Assembly: GCA_964514305.1 (NCBI GenBank) | Contig: CAZEQD010000062.1 | Location: forward strand, 1-11,574 | DNA from: CAZEQD01 sp964514305 | Lineage (GTDB): Bacteria; Acidobacteriota; Aminicenantia; Aminicenantales; Aminicenantaceae | Length of the DNA: 11,574 nt | Direction of reading: 5' to 3' | Position numbers and translations under genes: made by a program | In this document: in pieces, positions 1-6,404 of the stretch | Layout: the number at the start of each line of letters is the position of its first letter | Position numbering within the stretch: the stretch's first letter is position 1 | Notes under the pieces: generated by a model | What the model saw: only the letters and a program-made list of their open reading frames with translations | Database searches by the model: none | What the model was told of the DNA's origin: nothing

Positions 1-8
1 ATGTTATC

Positions 9-28
9 GTAGCTATGAATGTAGCTAC
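9..28. promoter_or_regulatory. Palindrome upstream of antitoxin, candidate TA operator
   Basis: A perfect 7-bp inverted repeat (GTAGCTA at 9-15, TAGCTAC at 22-28) with a 6-nt centre lies 17 bases before the antitoxin ATG. A purine-rich ribosome-binding site (AGGGGGTGA, about 30-38) follows it. Phd/YefM antitoxins commonly bind palindromes that overlap their own promoter, so autorepression by the toxin-antitoxin complex is a reasonable inference. A TATGAA-like -10 box at 14-19 lies inside the palindrome, but its -35 box would fall outside the window. Confidence 0.45.
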
Positions 29-45
29 AAGGGGGTGAATCGCTA

Positions 46-315
46 ATGAAATTTGCTAATGTAAGAGAGCTTAAAAATAAAACTTCTGAAATTTTACGAA
101 AATCTGAGAAAGAGTCAATAGTTATTACTTCAAATGGTAAACCAAGGGCCATTATTATAGGCATTACAGAAGATGATTTTTCTGATTTTTTAATTGAAAA
201 GAATCAGCAATTTTTAGGCTCCCTTGATGAAGCCTGGATGGAATATCTTAAAAAGGGCGGAATTTCTATCGAAGATTATCTTTCAAAAAGAAAAACAAAG
301 AGTGGAAAAATTTAA
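46..315 (+). CDS. Phd/YefM-family antitoxin
   Basis: This 89-residue protein has the N-terminal pattern of the Phd/YefM antitoxin fold. NVRELKNKTSEILRK at residues 5-19 is the usual first strand and helix, and IVITSNGKPRAIIIGI at 24-39 is the strand-turn-strand that dimerises and binds operator DNA. The charged, lysine-rich C-terminus (about 60-89) would be the flexible segment that wraps and neutralises the toxin. The ATG start follows a good ribosome-binding site (GGGGGTGA). The 3' end overlaps the next gene by 14 bp, as is typical of co-translated antitoxin-toxin pairs. Family and operon layout are convincing. The exact toxin target cannot be read from this gene. Confidence 0.88.
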   Translation: MKFANVRELKNKTSEILRKSEKESIVITSNGKPRAIIIGITEDDFSDFLIEKNQQFLGSLDEAWMEYLKKGGISIEDYLSKRKTKSGKI

Positions 316-583
316 TATAGTTTTAGCCCCAAAAGCAGTAAAAGATTTGGATGATTTAAATGATAAACAGTGTGCTAAAATATTAAAACAAATTAGGGTG
401 CTTGAAGAAAATCCTTTTCCACGAGGGAAATTAATAAAAAAACTTAAGGGAACAAAAACAAGTTATTGCAGGCTCAGAATGGATAGATATAGAGTTTTTT
501 TCAGAATAGAATCCATTAAAATAATTATACTTAGAATATTAAGCAAAAAGGATGTAGAAAAAATTATTAAAACTTTTAAGTAA
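302..583 (+). CDS. RelE/ParE-superfamily toxin
   Basis: From a GTG start at 302 the product is 93 residues, the normal size for a RelE/ParE toxin. The pattern fits the family: an N-terminal strand (FNIVLAPKAVKDLDDL, residues 4-19), a helical hairpin with ENPFP at 36-40, KLKG at 47-50, then YCRLRMDRYRVFFRI at 55-69 and a final strand IIILRILSKKDVEK. The basic/aromatic YRLR...YRV core is typical of the RelE (ribosome-dependent mRNA nuclease) branch, but ParE-type gyrase toxins share the fold, so the activity is unresolved. An in-frame ATG lies at 224, but it would put about 26 non-homologous residues in front and overlap the antitoxin by 92 bp. GTG 302 gives a 14-bp overlap and a standard family N-terminus. 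Confidence 0.85.
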   Translation: MEKFNIVLAPKAVKDLDDLNDKQCAKILKQIRVLEENPFPRGKLIKKLKGTKTSYCRLRMDRYRVFFRIESIKIIILRILSKKDVEKIIKTFK

Positions 584-615
584 ATATTTAATATGCAAAA
601 GAGATGGGTTGAAAA

Positions 616-1590
616 ATGCAGCTTATAATCAATACTTATGGTTCCTTTCTAAGGAAGAAAGAAAATTGTTTTTTTATAAAAAAAGATGACAGAGCTTTTG
701 AAATTTCTGCCAAGAAGATAGATAGCATTATGATTACAACCAGTGCTTTTCTATCCACTGATGCTATAAAATTCGCTTTAGATAACAATATCGACATAAT
801 TTTTCTGGATAAATTTGGCAATCCCTATGGCAGAGTGTGGCATTCCAAACTGGGGAGTACTACTCTTATCAGAAGAAAACAGCTGGAAATAGCAGAAACA
901 GAAAAAGGATTAAATCTGGCCAAGGAATGGATAGAGAAGAAATTTGAAAATTACAATGATTTTTTAAAAAGGCTTAAGTATAAACGCCCTCAAAAACAAG
1001 AAAAAATTGATAATTCAATAAAGCGATTAGAAGAAATAAAAAGGAATTTTTCTAAACTCTCAGGCACCATAGAAGAGAAAAGAAATAATATCTTGGGATA
1101 TGAAGGAGCAGGCGGAAAAATTTATTTTGAAACTATAAATTATATCATTCCAGATAAGTTTAAGTTTGAGGGAAGAAGTCGAAATCCATCAAAAGATGAA
1201 TTCAATGCACTTCTTAATTACGGATATGGCGTGTTATATTCAATGGTAGAGAAGGCTTGTATTATAGCTGGACTAGATCCATATGTCGGCTTTATTCATA
1301 CTGATAATTACAACAAAAAATCTCTTGTTTTTGATTTAATAGAAATGTTTAGAATATGGGTAGATGAAACAGTAGTTTATTTATTCAGCTCGAGAAAAGT
1401 AAAAAGGGAACATTTTGACAGGATTAAAAATGGGCTCTCATTAAATAAGGAAGGAAAAGCTTTGTTGATTGAGTCACTAAATAATACTTTTGAAAAAAAA
1501 GTTCGCCATAAGGGTAGAAATATAAAAGTAAAAAATATCATTCAGTTTGAATGTCACAGGATAGCAAATTCTTTAATTAAAGAAAGTTGA
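616..1590 (+). CDS. cas1: CRISPR-associated endonuclease/integrase Cas1
   Basis: Cas1 is the catalytic subunit of the Cas1-Cas2 spacer integrase, which cuts and joins prespacers at the leader-repeat boundary. At 324 residues the length is normal. The N-terminal beta domain (about 1-85) opens with MQLIINTYGSFLRKKENC and carries the conserved GRVWHSKLGSTTLIRRKQ segment at 72-89. The alpha-helical catalytic domain retains the metal-binding triad: Glu163 (in GYEGAGG), His228 (in GFIHTD) and Asp240, with Glu243 in the LVFDLIEMFR motif. The ATG follows a GAGATGG purine-rich site. The gene lies 32 bp after the toxin and 23 bp before cas2. The sequence style recalls Cas1 proteins of type III or I-D neighbourhoods, but I cannot assign the subtype without a tree. 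Confidence 0.96.
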   Translation: MQLIINTYGSFLRKKENCFFIKKDDRAFEISAKKIDSIMITTSAFLSTDAIKFALDNNIDIIFLDKFGNPYGRVWHSKLGSTTLIRRKQLEIAETEKGLNLAKEWIEKKFENYNDFLKRLKYKRPQKQEKIDNSIKRLEEIKRNFSKLSGTIEEKRNNILGYEGAGGKIYFETINYIIPDKFKFEGRSRNPSKDEFNALLNYGYGVLYSMVEKACIIAGLDPYVGFIHTDNYNKKSLVFDLIEMFRIWVDETVVYLFSSRKVKREHFDRIKNGLSLNKEGKALLIESLNNTFEKKVRHKGRNIKVKNIIQFECHRIANSLIKES

Positions 1591-1613
1591 ATAAGCTTTA
1601 ATTAGGAGAAATC

Positions 1614-1904
1614 ATGCTGGTATGGGTGGTATATGATATTGTCGATACAAAGAAAAGGACAAAAATTGCAAGAGCTTGTCAGAATTATGGATTATACCGG
1701 GTCCAGAAAAGCGTTTTTTTAGGAAATATCTCCAGTAATGATATTGATGAGCTGACAGTTAGATGCAAAGATTTAATTAATTTGAAAAAAGATTCGGTTT
1801 ATATTTTCCCCATGTGTTTGGATGATTTTAAAAAAGTTAAATTGTTGGGACAGGCTTTTGATAAAAAGTTTATTTCTGATGAAATAATGACAAAGTTTTT
1901 CTAA
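1614..1904 (+). CDS. cas2: CRISPR-associated protein Cas2
   Basis: This 96-residue protein matches Cas2, the ferredoxin-fold dimer that bridges two Cas1 dimers in the integrase. The first strand ends in VVYDIVDTKKR with the conserved Asp8. The second region, YGLYRVQKSVFLGNIS (about 25-40), is the classic Cas2 signature, and DSVYIFPMC (about 60-68) is the third strand. A strong Shine-Dalgarno AGGAG at 1604-1608 sits 5 nt before the ATG. The stop codon lies one base before the cas4 start, so the two are translationally coupled. The length is normal and nothing is broken. Confidence 0.95.
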   Translation: MLVWVVYDIVDTKKRTKIARACQNYGLYRVQKSVFLGNISSNDIDELTVRCKDLINLKKDSVYIFPMCLDDFKKVKLLGQAFDKKFISDEIMTKFF

Positions 1905-1905
1905 A

Positions 1906-2517
1906 ATGGATTCGATTTATCAAGAAAAAGTTGAAGAGGAAATTTATATTACTCCTTCCGAAGTTATTGAATATTTATATTGTCCAAGGTTTATATATTT
2001 TATGAATTGTTTGAATATCCCTCAACATGAAGAGCAGAGATATAAAGTTCTAAAAGGAAGAGAGATTCATAAACTAAGAAGCAAAATAAACAAAGATTAT
2101 CTAAGAAAGAAGATTGGATGTCTAAAAAAAGAACGATCTGTTTATTTAGCTTCTAAAAAATATCGGATAAAAGGAATAGTGGATGAAGTTCTTTATCTAA
2201 AAGATGGAAGTATGGCTCCATTGGATTATAAATTTGCTGAATATAAAGAAAAATTATTCCGAACATATAAATTTCAGTCTTTATTGTATGGATTATTAAT
2301 AAAGGATAATTACGGCCAAGAGGTAAATAGGGGCTTTTTGTGCTATTCCAGAAGTAAGTTTTTCTTAAAAGAGATCAAATTCAGCGAGATAGATTTTACT
2401 AAGGCTCAGATTCTGGTGAATGAAATTATAAGCATTGTTCAAAAGGGCTATTATCCCAGGAAAACAAAGTATCCGATCAAATGTGTTGATTGCTGTTATA
2501 GAAATATTTGTGTATAA
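1906..2517 (+). CDS. cas4: CRISPR-associated exonuclease Cas4
   Basis: Cas4 is a RecB-family nuclease with a 4Fe-4S cluster that trims prespacers and selects them for the correct PAM before Cas1-Cas2 integration. The 203-residue product has all expected residues: Cys26 (in YCPR), the RecB motif GREIH with His55, Asp93 (GIVDEV), Asp107 and Lys109 (LDYK), and Gln124 and Tyr128 (QSLLY). The C-terminal cysteine cluster includes Cys193, Cys196 and Cys202 (CVDC...C), which with Cys26 would ligate the cluster. The ATG follows the cas2 stop after a single base and has no obvious ribosome-binding site of its own, which points to coupled translation. The order cas1-cas2-cas4 is unusual, since cas4 most often precedes cas1. 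The protein looks active. Confidence 0.92.
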   Translation: MDSIYQEKVEEEIYITPSEVIEYLYCPRFIYFMNCLNIPQHEEQRYKVLKGREIHKLRSKINKDYLRKKIGCLKKERSVYLASKKYRIKGIVDEVLYLKDGSMAPLDYKFAEYKEKLFRTYKFQSLLYGLLIKDNYGQEVNRGFLCYSRSKFFLKEIKFSEIDFTKAQILVNEIISIVQKGYYPRKTKYPIKCVDCCYRNICV

Positions 2518-2813
2518 AATGATTGAGGGAGAGGATTTTGGATTTTTTGACTGTTAAAAATATCTCGGGTAAGATATTTGTAGTTCTTTGAAAATTTAGT
2601 TCCTTAATTATTTTACTCATTGGAATTTATTTGTGAGATTAAAGCAGATGAATTTAACTTATTGAGGAATAATAAAATACAGCTATTTCAAAGATGTAAA
2701 CTAAGGGAGGAATAAGCAGTGTAAGAGGGAAATATATGAATAAAATATTAAAAATAAGAAGCCTAATATTTATGGTAAATAATTGCAAACCAATAATTAA
2801 AATGCGAATTGCT
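2518..2813 (+). promoter_or_regulatory. AT-rich, leader-like region before the CRISPR repeat
   Basis: About 300 bp after cas4 carry no conventional gene. The stretch is strongly AT-rich. It holds a perfect 8-bp inverted repeat (AAATATCT at 2558-2565, AGATATTT at 2572-2579), the motif GTTCTTTGAAAATTT near 2583, a purine-rich AAGGGAGG at 2703-2710 and the first part of a small ORF. Its place between the cas genes and the 5' end of the repeat is where a CRISPR leader should be, given that the repeat's ATTGAAAC end faces away. Leader function is inferred from position and composition only. Confidence 0.35.
2558..2579. promoter_or_regulatory. 8-bp perfect inverted repeat downstream of cas4
   Basis: AAATATCT and AGATATTT flank a CGGGTA centre 40 bp after the cas4 stop. 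As RNA it is a weak, AT-rich hairpin followed by GTAGTTCTTTG rather than a clean U-run, so an intrinsic terminator is doubtful. A protein-binding site in the leader, or a weak processing/stop structure at the end of the cas transcript, is equally possible. Confidence 0.3.
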
Positions 2814-2855
2814 GTTAGAGAAGAAAATCCATTAAAACAAGGATTGAAACCATAA
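2736..2855 (+). CDS. Small ORF of 39 residues running through the CRISPR repeat (doubtful)
   Basis: An ATG at 2736 follows GAGGG at 2725-2729 with 6-nt spacing, and the frame stays open for 39 codons to TAA at 2853. The predicted product is basic, begins MNKILKIRSLIFMVNNCKP and ends NPLKQGLKP. Its last 13 residues or so are simply the translation of the repeat-like sequence at 2814-2850. I recognise no family. Translations through CRISPR repeats are a common source of false genes, so this may be accidental. The reasonable ribosome-binding site is the only positive evidence. Confidence 0.2.
   Translation: MNKILKIRSLIFMVNNCKPIIKMRIAVREENPLKQGLKP
2814..2850 (+). CRISPR. Single CRISPR-repeat-like sequence (no array)
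   Basis: A 37-base segment begins GTTAGAGAAGAAAATCC and ends ATTAAAACAAGGATTGAAAC. From memory, the second half is the typical 3' end of 35-37-base CRISPR repeats found with type III and some type I systems, where ATTGAAAC becomes the crRNA 5' handle. Its position downstream of cas1-cas2-cas4 in the same orientation supports this. No second copy follows within a spacer length or anywhere else I can see in the window, so there is one repeat and no spacers. The exact 5' boundary cannot be set from one copy. The locus could be a naive acceptor, the remains of an array lost by repeat recombination, or an assembly collapse. Confidence 0.55.
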
Positions 2856-2999
2856 TTGAATTTCAAGTTTCCTAACTTAGAAAGTTAAAAAATATTTTAA
2901 TTATTATAGCTGCCAGCCGATAGAAAATTAAACCAAGTTCATATTCTAAGAGAAAAATGCTATATTTATTATTTATTGATAGAGATATTATCCAAAAAA

Positions 3000-5900
3000 A
3001 TGAGAATAAATAGAAAAACTAAACTGTTGATAAGCCTGGCTCTCGTTTTTATTCTTTTGGCTGTAGCCTCAGTGATTTTAAAGAATATTGTTCTCCGCCA
3101 GATAGAAAAAAAAATCAGCTCAAGCTTTGGTTATGCCCAATTTCATTTCTCTTTTTTGCCTCCTTCGATTATTCTCGAAGAAGCGCGAAGTCGCTCCCTC
3201 AATCCTTTTTTTTCAGCCAAAAAAATAGCTATCAGTATTTCCTTCAGATCCCTATTAAAAAAAGAGAGACCCTTAAAGGTTATCATTGAACATCCCGTTT
3301 TTAGAATTTATAGCTCTTCTTCTCAAAGGACAAAGAAGAAACCTGTCCTCTCTCTTCCTTTTGTCATCGAAAGGGGAGTGATCAGAGAAGGAGAAATCTA
3401 TTATTGGGCCAGAAGAGATAGCTTTCAGGCAAAGGGAATAAATGCTTCCTTTTCTCAAAAAAGAGATCAATTTTGGCTTAAAACCGAAGCCCAGGAGAGT
3501 ATTTTTTATTTAGCTTCAGCTCAAGAATATGTAACAGGCAGGTTAAAGGCTTGGCTGGAGGGTCAAGAAAAACAGATAATAGTGAAGAGGTTGGAAGTTA
3601 TAGGCCGGGATGGAATATTAAAGATGGAAGGGAATTTAAGCGATTCCCTTGATCCTCAATTTCGTTTTAAGACCTATCTCCAGACTGAGATGGGTTTGGC
3701 TGCAAAGTTTCTAGGATTGCCTTTTAGCTGGAAAGGTCAGGTCGAGGGAAGAGGCTATTTAGTCAGAAGAGACGATAAATTGAGTTTTGAGGGTCAGATC
3801 TCAAGCCAAAAATTGGTGCTGAATAAAGCCCAGATGGGCCAGGTAGATGGGAAGCTATTCTTTAAACAGGGCCAAGGTGGGAAAGTAGAGTTTAATATTT
3901 TAAAAGGGGTAAGGCCGGCTGAGTTTGTCAGAATCAATTTCAGAAAGGATAAGATTTGGGGGAAGGTAAGCAATTTTCAATTAGATCCTATTATGAATTA
4001 TATTTCTGTTCCCTGGCCTGTTTATTCCCCAATTTGGGGGAATTTCACCTTAGACAAAGAAAAGCTTGGAGTCGAAGGAGAATTTAGAGAAGAGAGTTTG
4101 GAAAAAGTCTCTTCCCGCTTCCCCTTAAACGGCCAAGTTAGTTTCAATTGGGATAGAAAAGATCGAATTTATTTTTCCTCTGATGAATTGGAATCAAGTT
4201 TTGGGTGCCTAAGGATAGAGGGCCAAGCCCAAATAGATCAATCACTTGACATGCGGCTTCAGGGCCAAGTGAACGATCTAAAGCAGGCTCGCCAGTTTAC
4301 AAGCTTAATTCTTAATAGAGAATTTAACTTTCCTGAAATTAGAGGCCAGGGACAGGCTGCCATTAAAATTTTTGGAAGCTATGCTCAACCTACCGTCCAA
4401 GCCCAATTCACCTTTTCACCCGGTGGTTTTGACAGGTTCAATGTTCTATCAGTCTGGGGAGAAGCAGAAATCAATGGTGATAATTTTTCAGGTAAATTCA
4501 ATATTGAAGATCCGTTCCTTAAAGGTAAAATAAATCTTTTTGCTCTTAAGGAAGAAATTAAAGCTGATATTCAGGCTGAACAGGGAGAAGTGGCCACTAT
4601 TTTCAAGGCCTTAAAGATCAATCTTCCTCTTAAAGGTACAGCTTCTGGCCATTTCCTGATAATCCAAAAAAGAGAAGAAAGGCCTCTGGTCTCAGGTGAT
4701 TTTTCGAGCTCATTAATTCAGCTTAAAAACCAGCCTTTTAAAAATATAGAGGGAAAATTTAGATGGACAGCAGGTTCTCTTTCTTTTTCTAAGCTTATGT
4801 TTGACCTTTATCAAGGAAGAATAGGGGGAAGCTTGCTGGCCGATCTTTCCTCTCGCCGCTTTGCTCTCGATATTAAAGGAGAGAATATTAATCTAACTTC
4901 CATTAATAAAGATCTTGGTGGTAATCTTTTTTTTAAATTAAAAGGAGAAGGCCTCTTAAACAAGGATAAAGCCAGCGGCCAATGCGAGATAAGGAATCTA
5001 AAATTTTTTCCATTTAAGAAAGCTGGCTTTAAGAGTAAATTAGAAGTTTCTTCTTCTAATCAGGTTCTTTCTTTAAAATTAGAAGGGAATCTTTTTCCTG
5101 GAGAAAATAAGGTCGGTCTTTCTTTCTATTGGCCATGGGGTAGCCAGACTTATTCAGCTCAGATTAGAGGTGATGTTTGTAATTTAGACCTTATTCTTCC
5201 CTGGAAAGGAGCAAAAGGGAGGATTAACTACCTGGGAGAGATAAAAATCCAAAAGGGATTACCCCAAATAAAAGGTGTAATCGATTTTAAAGGCCCCCTC
5301 CTGCCTCTGCCTCGATTTGCCCATGCTCTTTATGATTATTCTGGGTTGGTCTTTGTTGAAAATAGTAAAGTTTCTCTTCGCTCCTTTAAAGCCAAGTTGG
5401 GGCGAGGAGATGTCCATGGCCTGGGTGAGATAAAGATTGGCCAGCGAGGTTTAACCAGCATCAACCTGAGGATGGCCGGCAAGAATATGCTCCTTTCTCC
5501 TTTAGAGAGGACTCGGGCCTTAACCGATGGAACTTTGAATCTTATTAAAGATAGTAATCGGTTTGTGTTAGAAGGAGATTTTGTAGTCCATAGGCTTTAC
5601 TGGCGGCGCCAGCTAAATGAAAAATTTATTTTTTCTTCAAGACCTTATTATACAAGCAGTGAACAACCCGGTCTTTTTGATGATTTAACATTAAACATTC
5701 ATCTTCGAGCTGATGATAATGCCTGGATAGAGAATTCCCTGGGAAGAATTAGAGCCAGATTTGATTTAGCTATCGGAGGCAACATAAAGTCACCTACAAT
5801 TTTAGGCGAGGTCGAAGCTTTAGAAGGAGATGTTTATTTCCAGGATAGAAAATTTAGAATTCTTCGCGGCTTGGTCAGCTTCTTCAATCCGACCACGGTT

Positions 5901-6404
5901 GAACCTTACTTAAATTTTAAAGGCGAGGCTTATATCAAAAATTATCGAGTCTCTTTTTCTTTAACAGGATTTATTGACCATCTAAACCCTGAATTTAGTT
6001 CTTCCCCTCCCTTACCACCAGAAGATGTCCTGGCCCTGCTGGCCTTAGGTGAGTCTTTTAAGAGAACATATTCTTATGATACCAGTACCCGCTTGAGTAC
6101 AGCTTCTTTTTTATCTTTTCAACTATCTGAGGAAGCAAAGAAAAGAGCTGGCCGATTGTTCAGCTTAGATCGTTTTCGGATTGACCCTTTTATTCTGGGT
6201 ACATCTGCGGAAATGACGGCTCGCTTGACTGTGGGTAAAAAAATATCGAGAAATATTATTATACTTTATTCAACCAACCTTACCAGTCAAAGAGAAGAAA
6301 TTGCCAGAATGGAATGGGAACTCGCTGACAAATTTTCTTTGGTTGGTATTCGAGATGAAAGAGGAAGATTTAGCCTTGATGTCAAAATTCATAAAAGATT
6401 CTGA
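3000..6404 (+). CDS. tamB: TamB/DUF490-family translocation and assembly module protein
   Basis: TamB-like proteins are inner-membrane-anchored, periplasm-spanning beta-groove proteins that act with Omp85 proteins in outer-membrane assembly and in moving phospholipid to the outer membrane. From the ATG at 3000 the product is 1134 residues. It has one N-terminal membrane anchor (LLISLALVFILLAVASVIL, about 10-28), a long repetitive beta region rich in GxGx/Gln-Gly strands, and a C-terminal TamB domain from about residue 930. That domain shows EALEGDVYFQ, GLVSFFNP, the S-PPLPPEDVLALLALGES segment and a final LVGIRDERGRFSLDVKIHKRF-like tail. An in-frame TTG at 2976 would add eight residues, and neither start has a strong ribosome-binding site. 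The gene overlaps bamA, consistent with the frequent tamB-bamA linkage outside Proteobacteria. Confidence 0.9.
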   Translation: MRINRKTKLLISLALVFILLAVASVILKNIVLRQIEKKISSSFGYAQFHFSFLPPSIILEEARSRSLNPFFSAKKIAISISFRSLLKKERPLKVIIEHPVFRIYSSSSQRTKKKPVLSLPFVIERGVIREGEIYYWARRDSFQAKGINASFSQKRDQFWLKTEAQESIFYLASAQEYVTGRLKAWLEGQEKQIIVKRLEVIGRDGILKMEGNLSDSLDPQFRFKTYLQTEMGLAAKFLGLPFSWKGQVEGRGYLVRRDDKLSFEGQISSQKLVLNKAQMGQVDGKLFFKQGQGGKVEFNILKGVRPAEFVRINFRKDKIWGKVSNFQLDPIMNYISVPWPVYSPIWGNFTLDKEKLGVEGEFREESLEKVSSRFPLNGQVSFNWDRKDRIYFSSDELESSFGCLRIEGQAQIDQSLDMRLQGQVNDLKQARQFTSLILNREFNFPEIRGQGQAAIKIFGSYAQPTVQAQFTFSPGGFDRFNVLSVWGEAEINGDNFSGKFNIEDPFLKGKINLFALKEEIKADIQAEQGEVATIFKALKINLPLKGTASGHFLIIQKREERPLVSGDFSSSLIQLKNQPFKNIEGKFRWTAGSLSFSKLMFDLYQGRIGGSLLADLSSRRFALDIKGENINLTSINKDLGGNLFFKLKGEGLLNKDKASGQCEIRNLKFFPFKKAGFKSKLEVSSSNQVLSLKLEGNLFPGENKVGLSFYWPWGSQTYSAQIRGDVCNLDLILPWKGAKGRINYLGEIKIQKGLPQIKGVIDFKGPLLPLPRFAHALYDYSGLVFVENSKVSLRSFKAKLGRGDVHGLGEIKIGQRGLTSINLRMAGKNMLLSPLERTRALTDGTLNLIKDSNRFVLEGDFVVHRLYWRRQLNEKFIFSSRPYYTSSEQPGLFDDLTLNIHLRADDNAWIENSLGRIRARFDLAIGGNIKSPTILGEVEALEGDVYFQDRKFRILRGLVSFFNPTTVEPYLNFKGEAYIKNYRVSFSLTGFIDHLNPEFSSSPPLPPEDVLALLALGESFKRTYSYDTSTRLSTASFLSFQLSEEAKKRAGRLFSLDRFRIDPFILGTSAEMTARLTVGKKISRNIIILYSTNLTSQREEIARMEWELADKFSLVGIRDERGRFSLDVKIHKRF

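Noticed and set aside
224..301. Upstream ATG start for the toxin gene
   Set aside because: It would overlap most of the antitoxin C-terminus and add residues not found in the family. GTG 302 gives a normal-length toxin.
2654..2866. 70-residue - strand ORF with FNPCFNGFSS at its start
   Set aside because: Its N-terminal part is the reverse translation of the CRISPR-repeat-like sequence and the remainder is AT-rich leader. It has no family resemblance, and this is a well-known type of false ORF.
2873..2887. 6-bp hairpin TAACTT/AAGTTA as a terminator
   Set aside because: Very weak AT-rich stem, and it is followed by A-rich sequence rather than T-rich sequence on the + strand.
2922..2937. Possible degenerate second CRISPR repeat (AGAAAATTAAACCAAG resembles part of the 37-mer)
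   Set aside because: It needs a 4-base gap and mismatches, lacks the ATTGAAAC end, and is expected by chance in AT-rich DNA.
2976..2999. Upstream TTG start for tamB
   Set aside because: It adds only eight residues, uses a rarer start codon and has no better ribosome-binding site. ATG 3000 preferred, with low certainty.
6301..6378. Longer bamA start at TTG 6301 or ATG 6355
   Set aside because: Both put extra polar residues ahead of the signal peptide and increase overlap with tamB. ATG 6379 has the purine-rich GAGGAAG site upstream.
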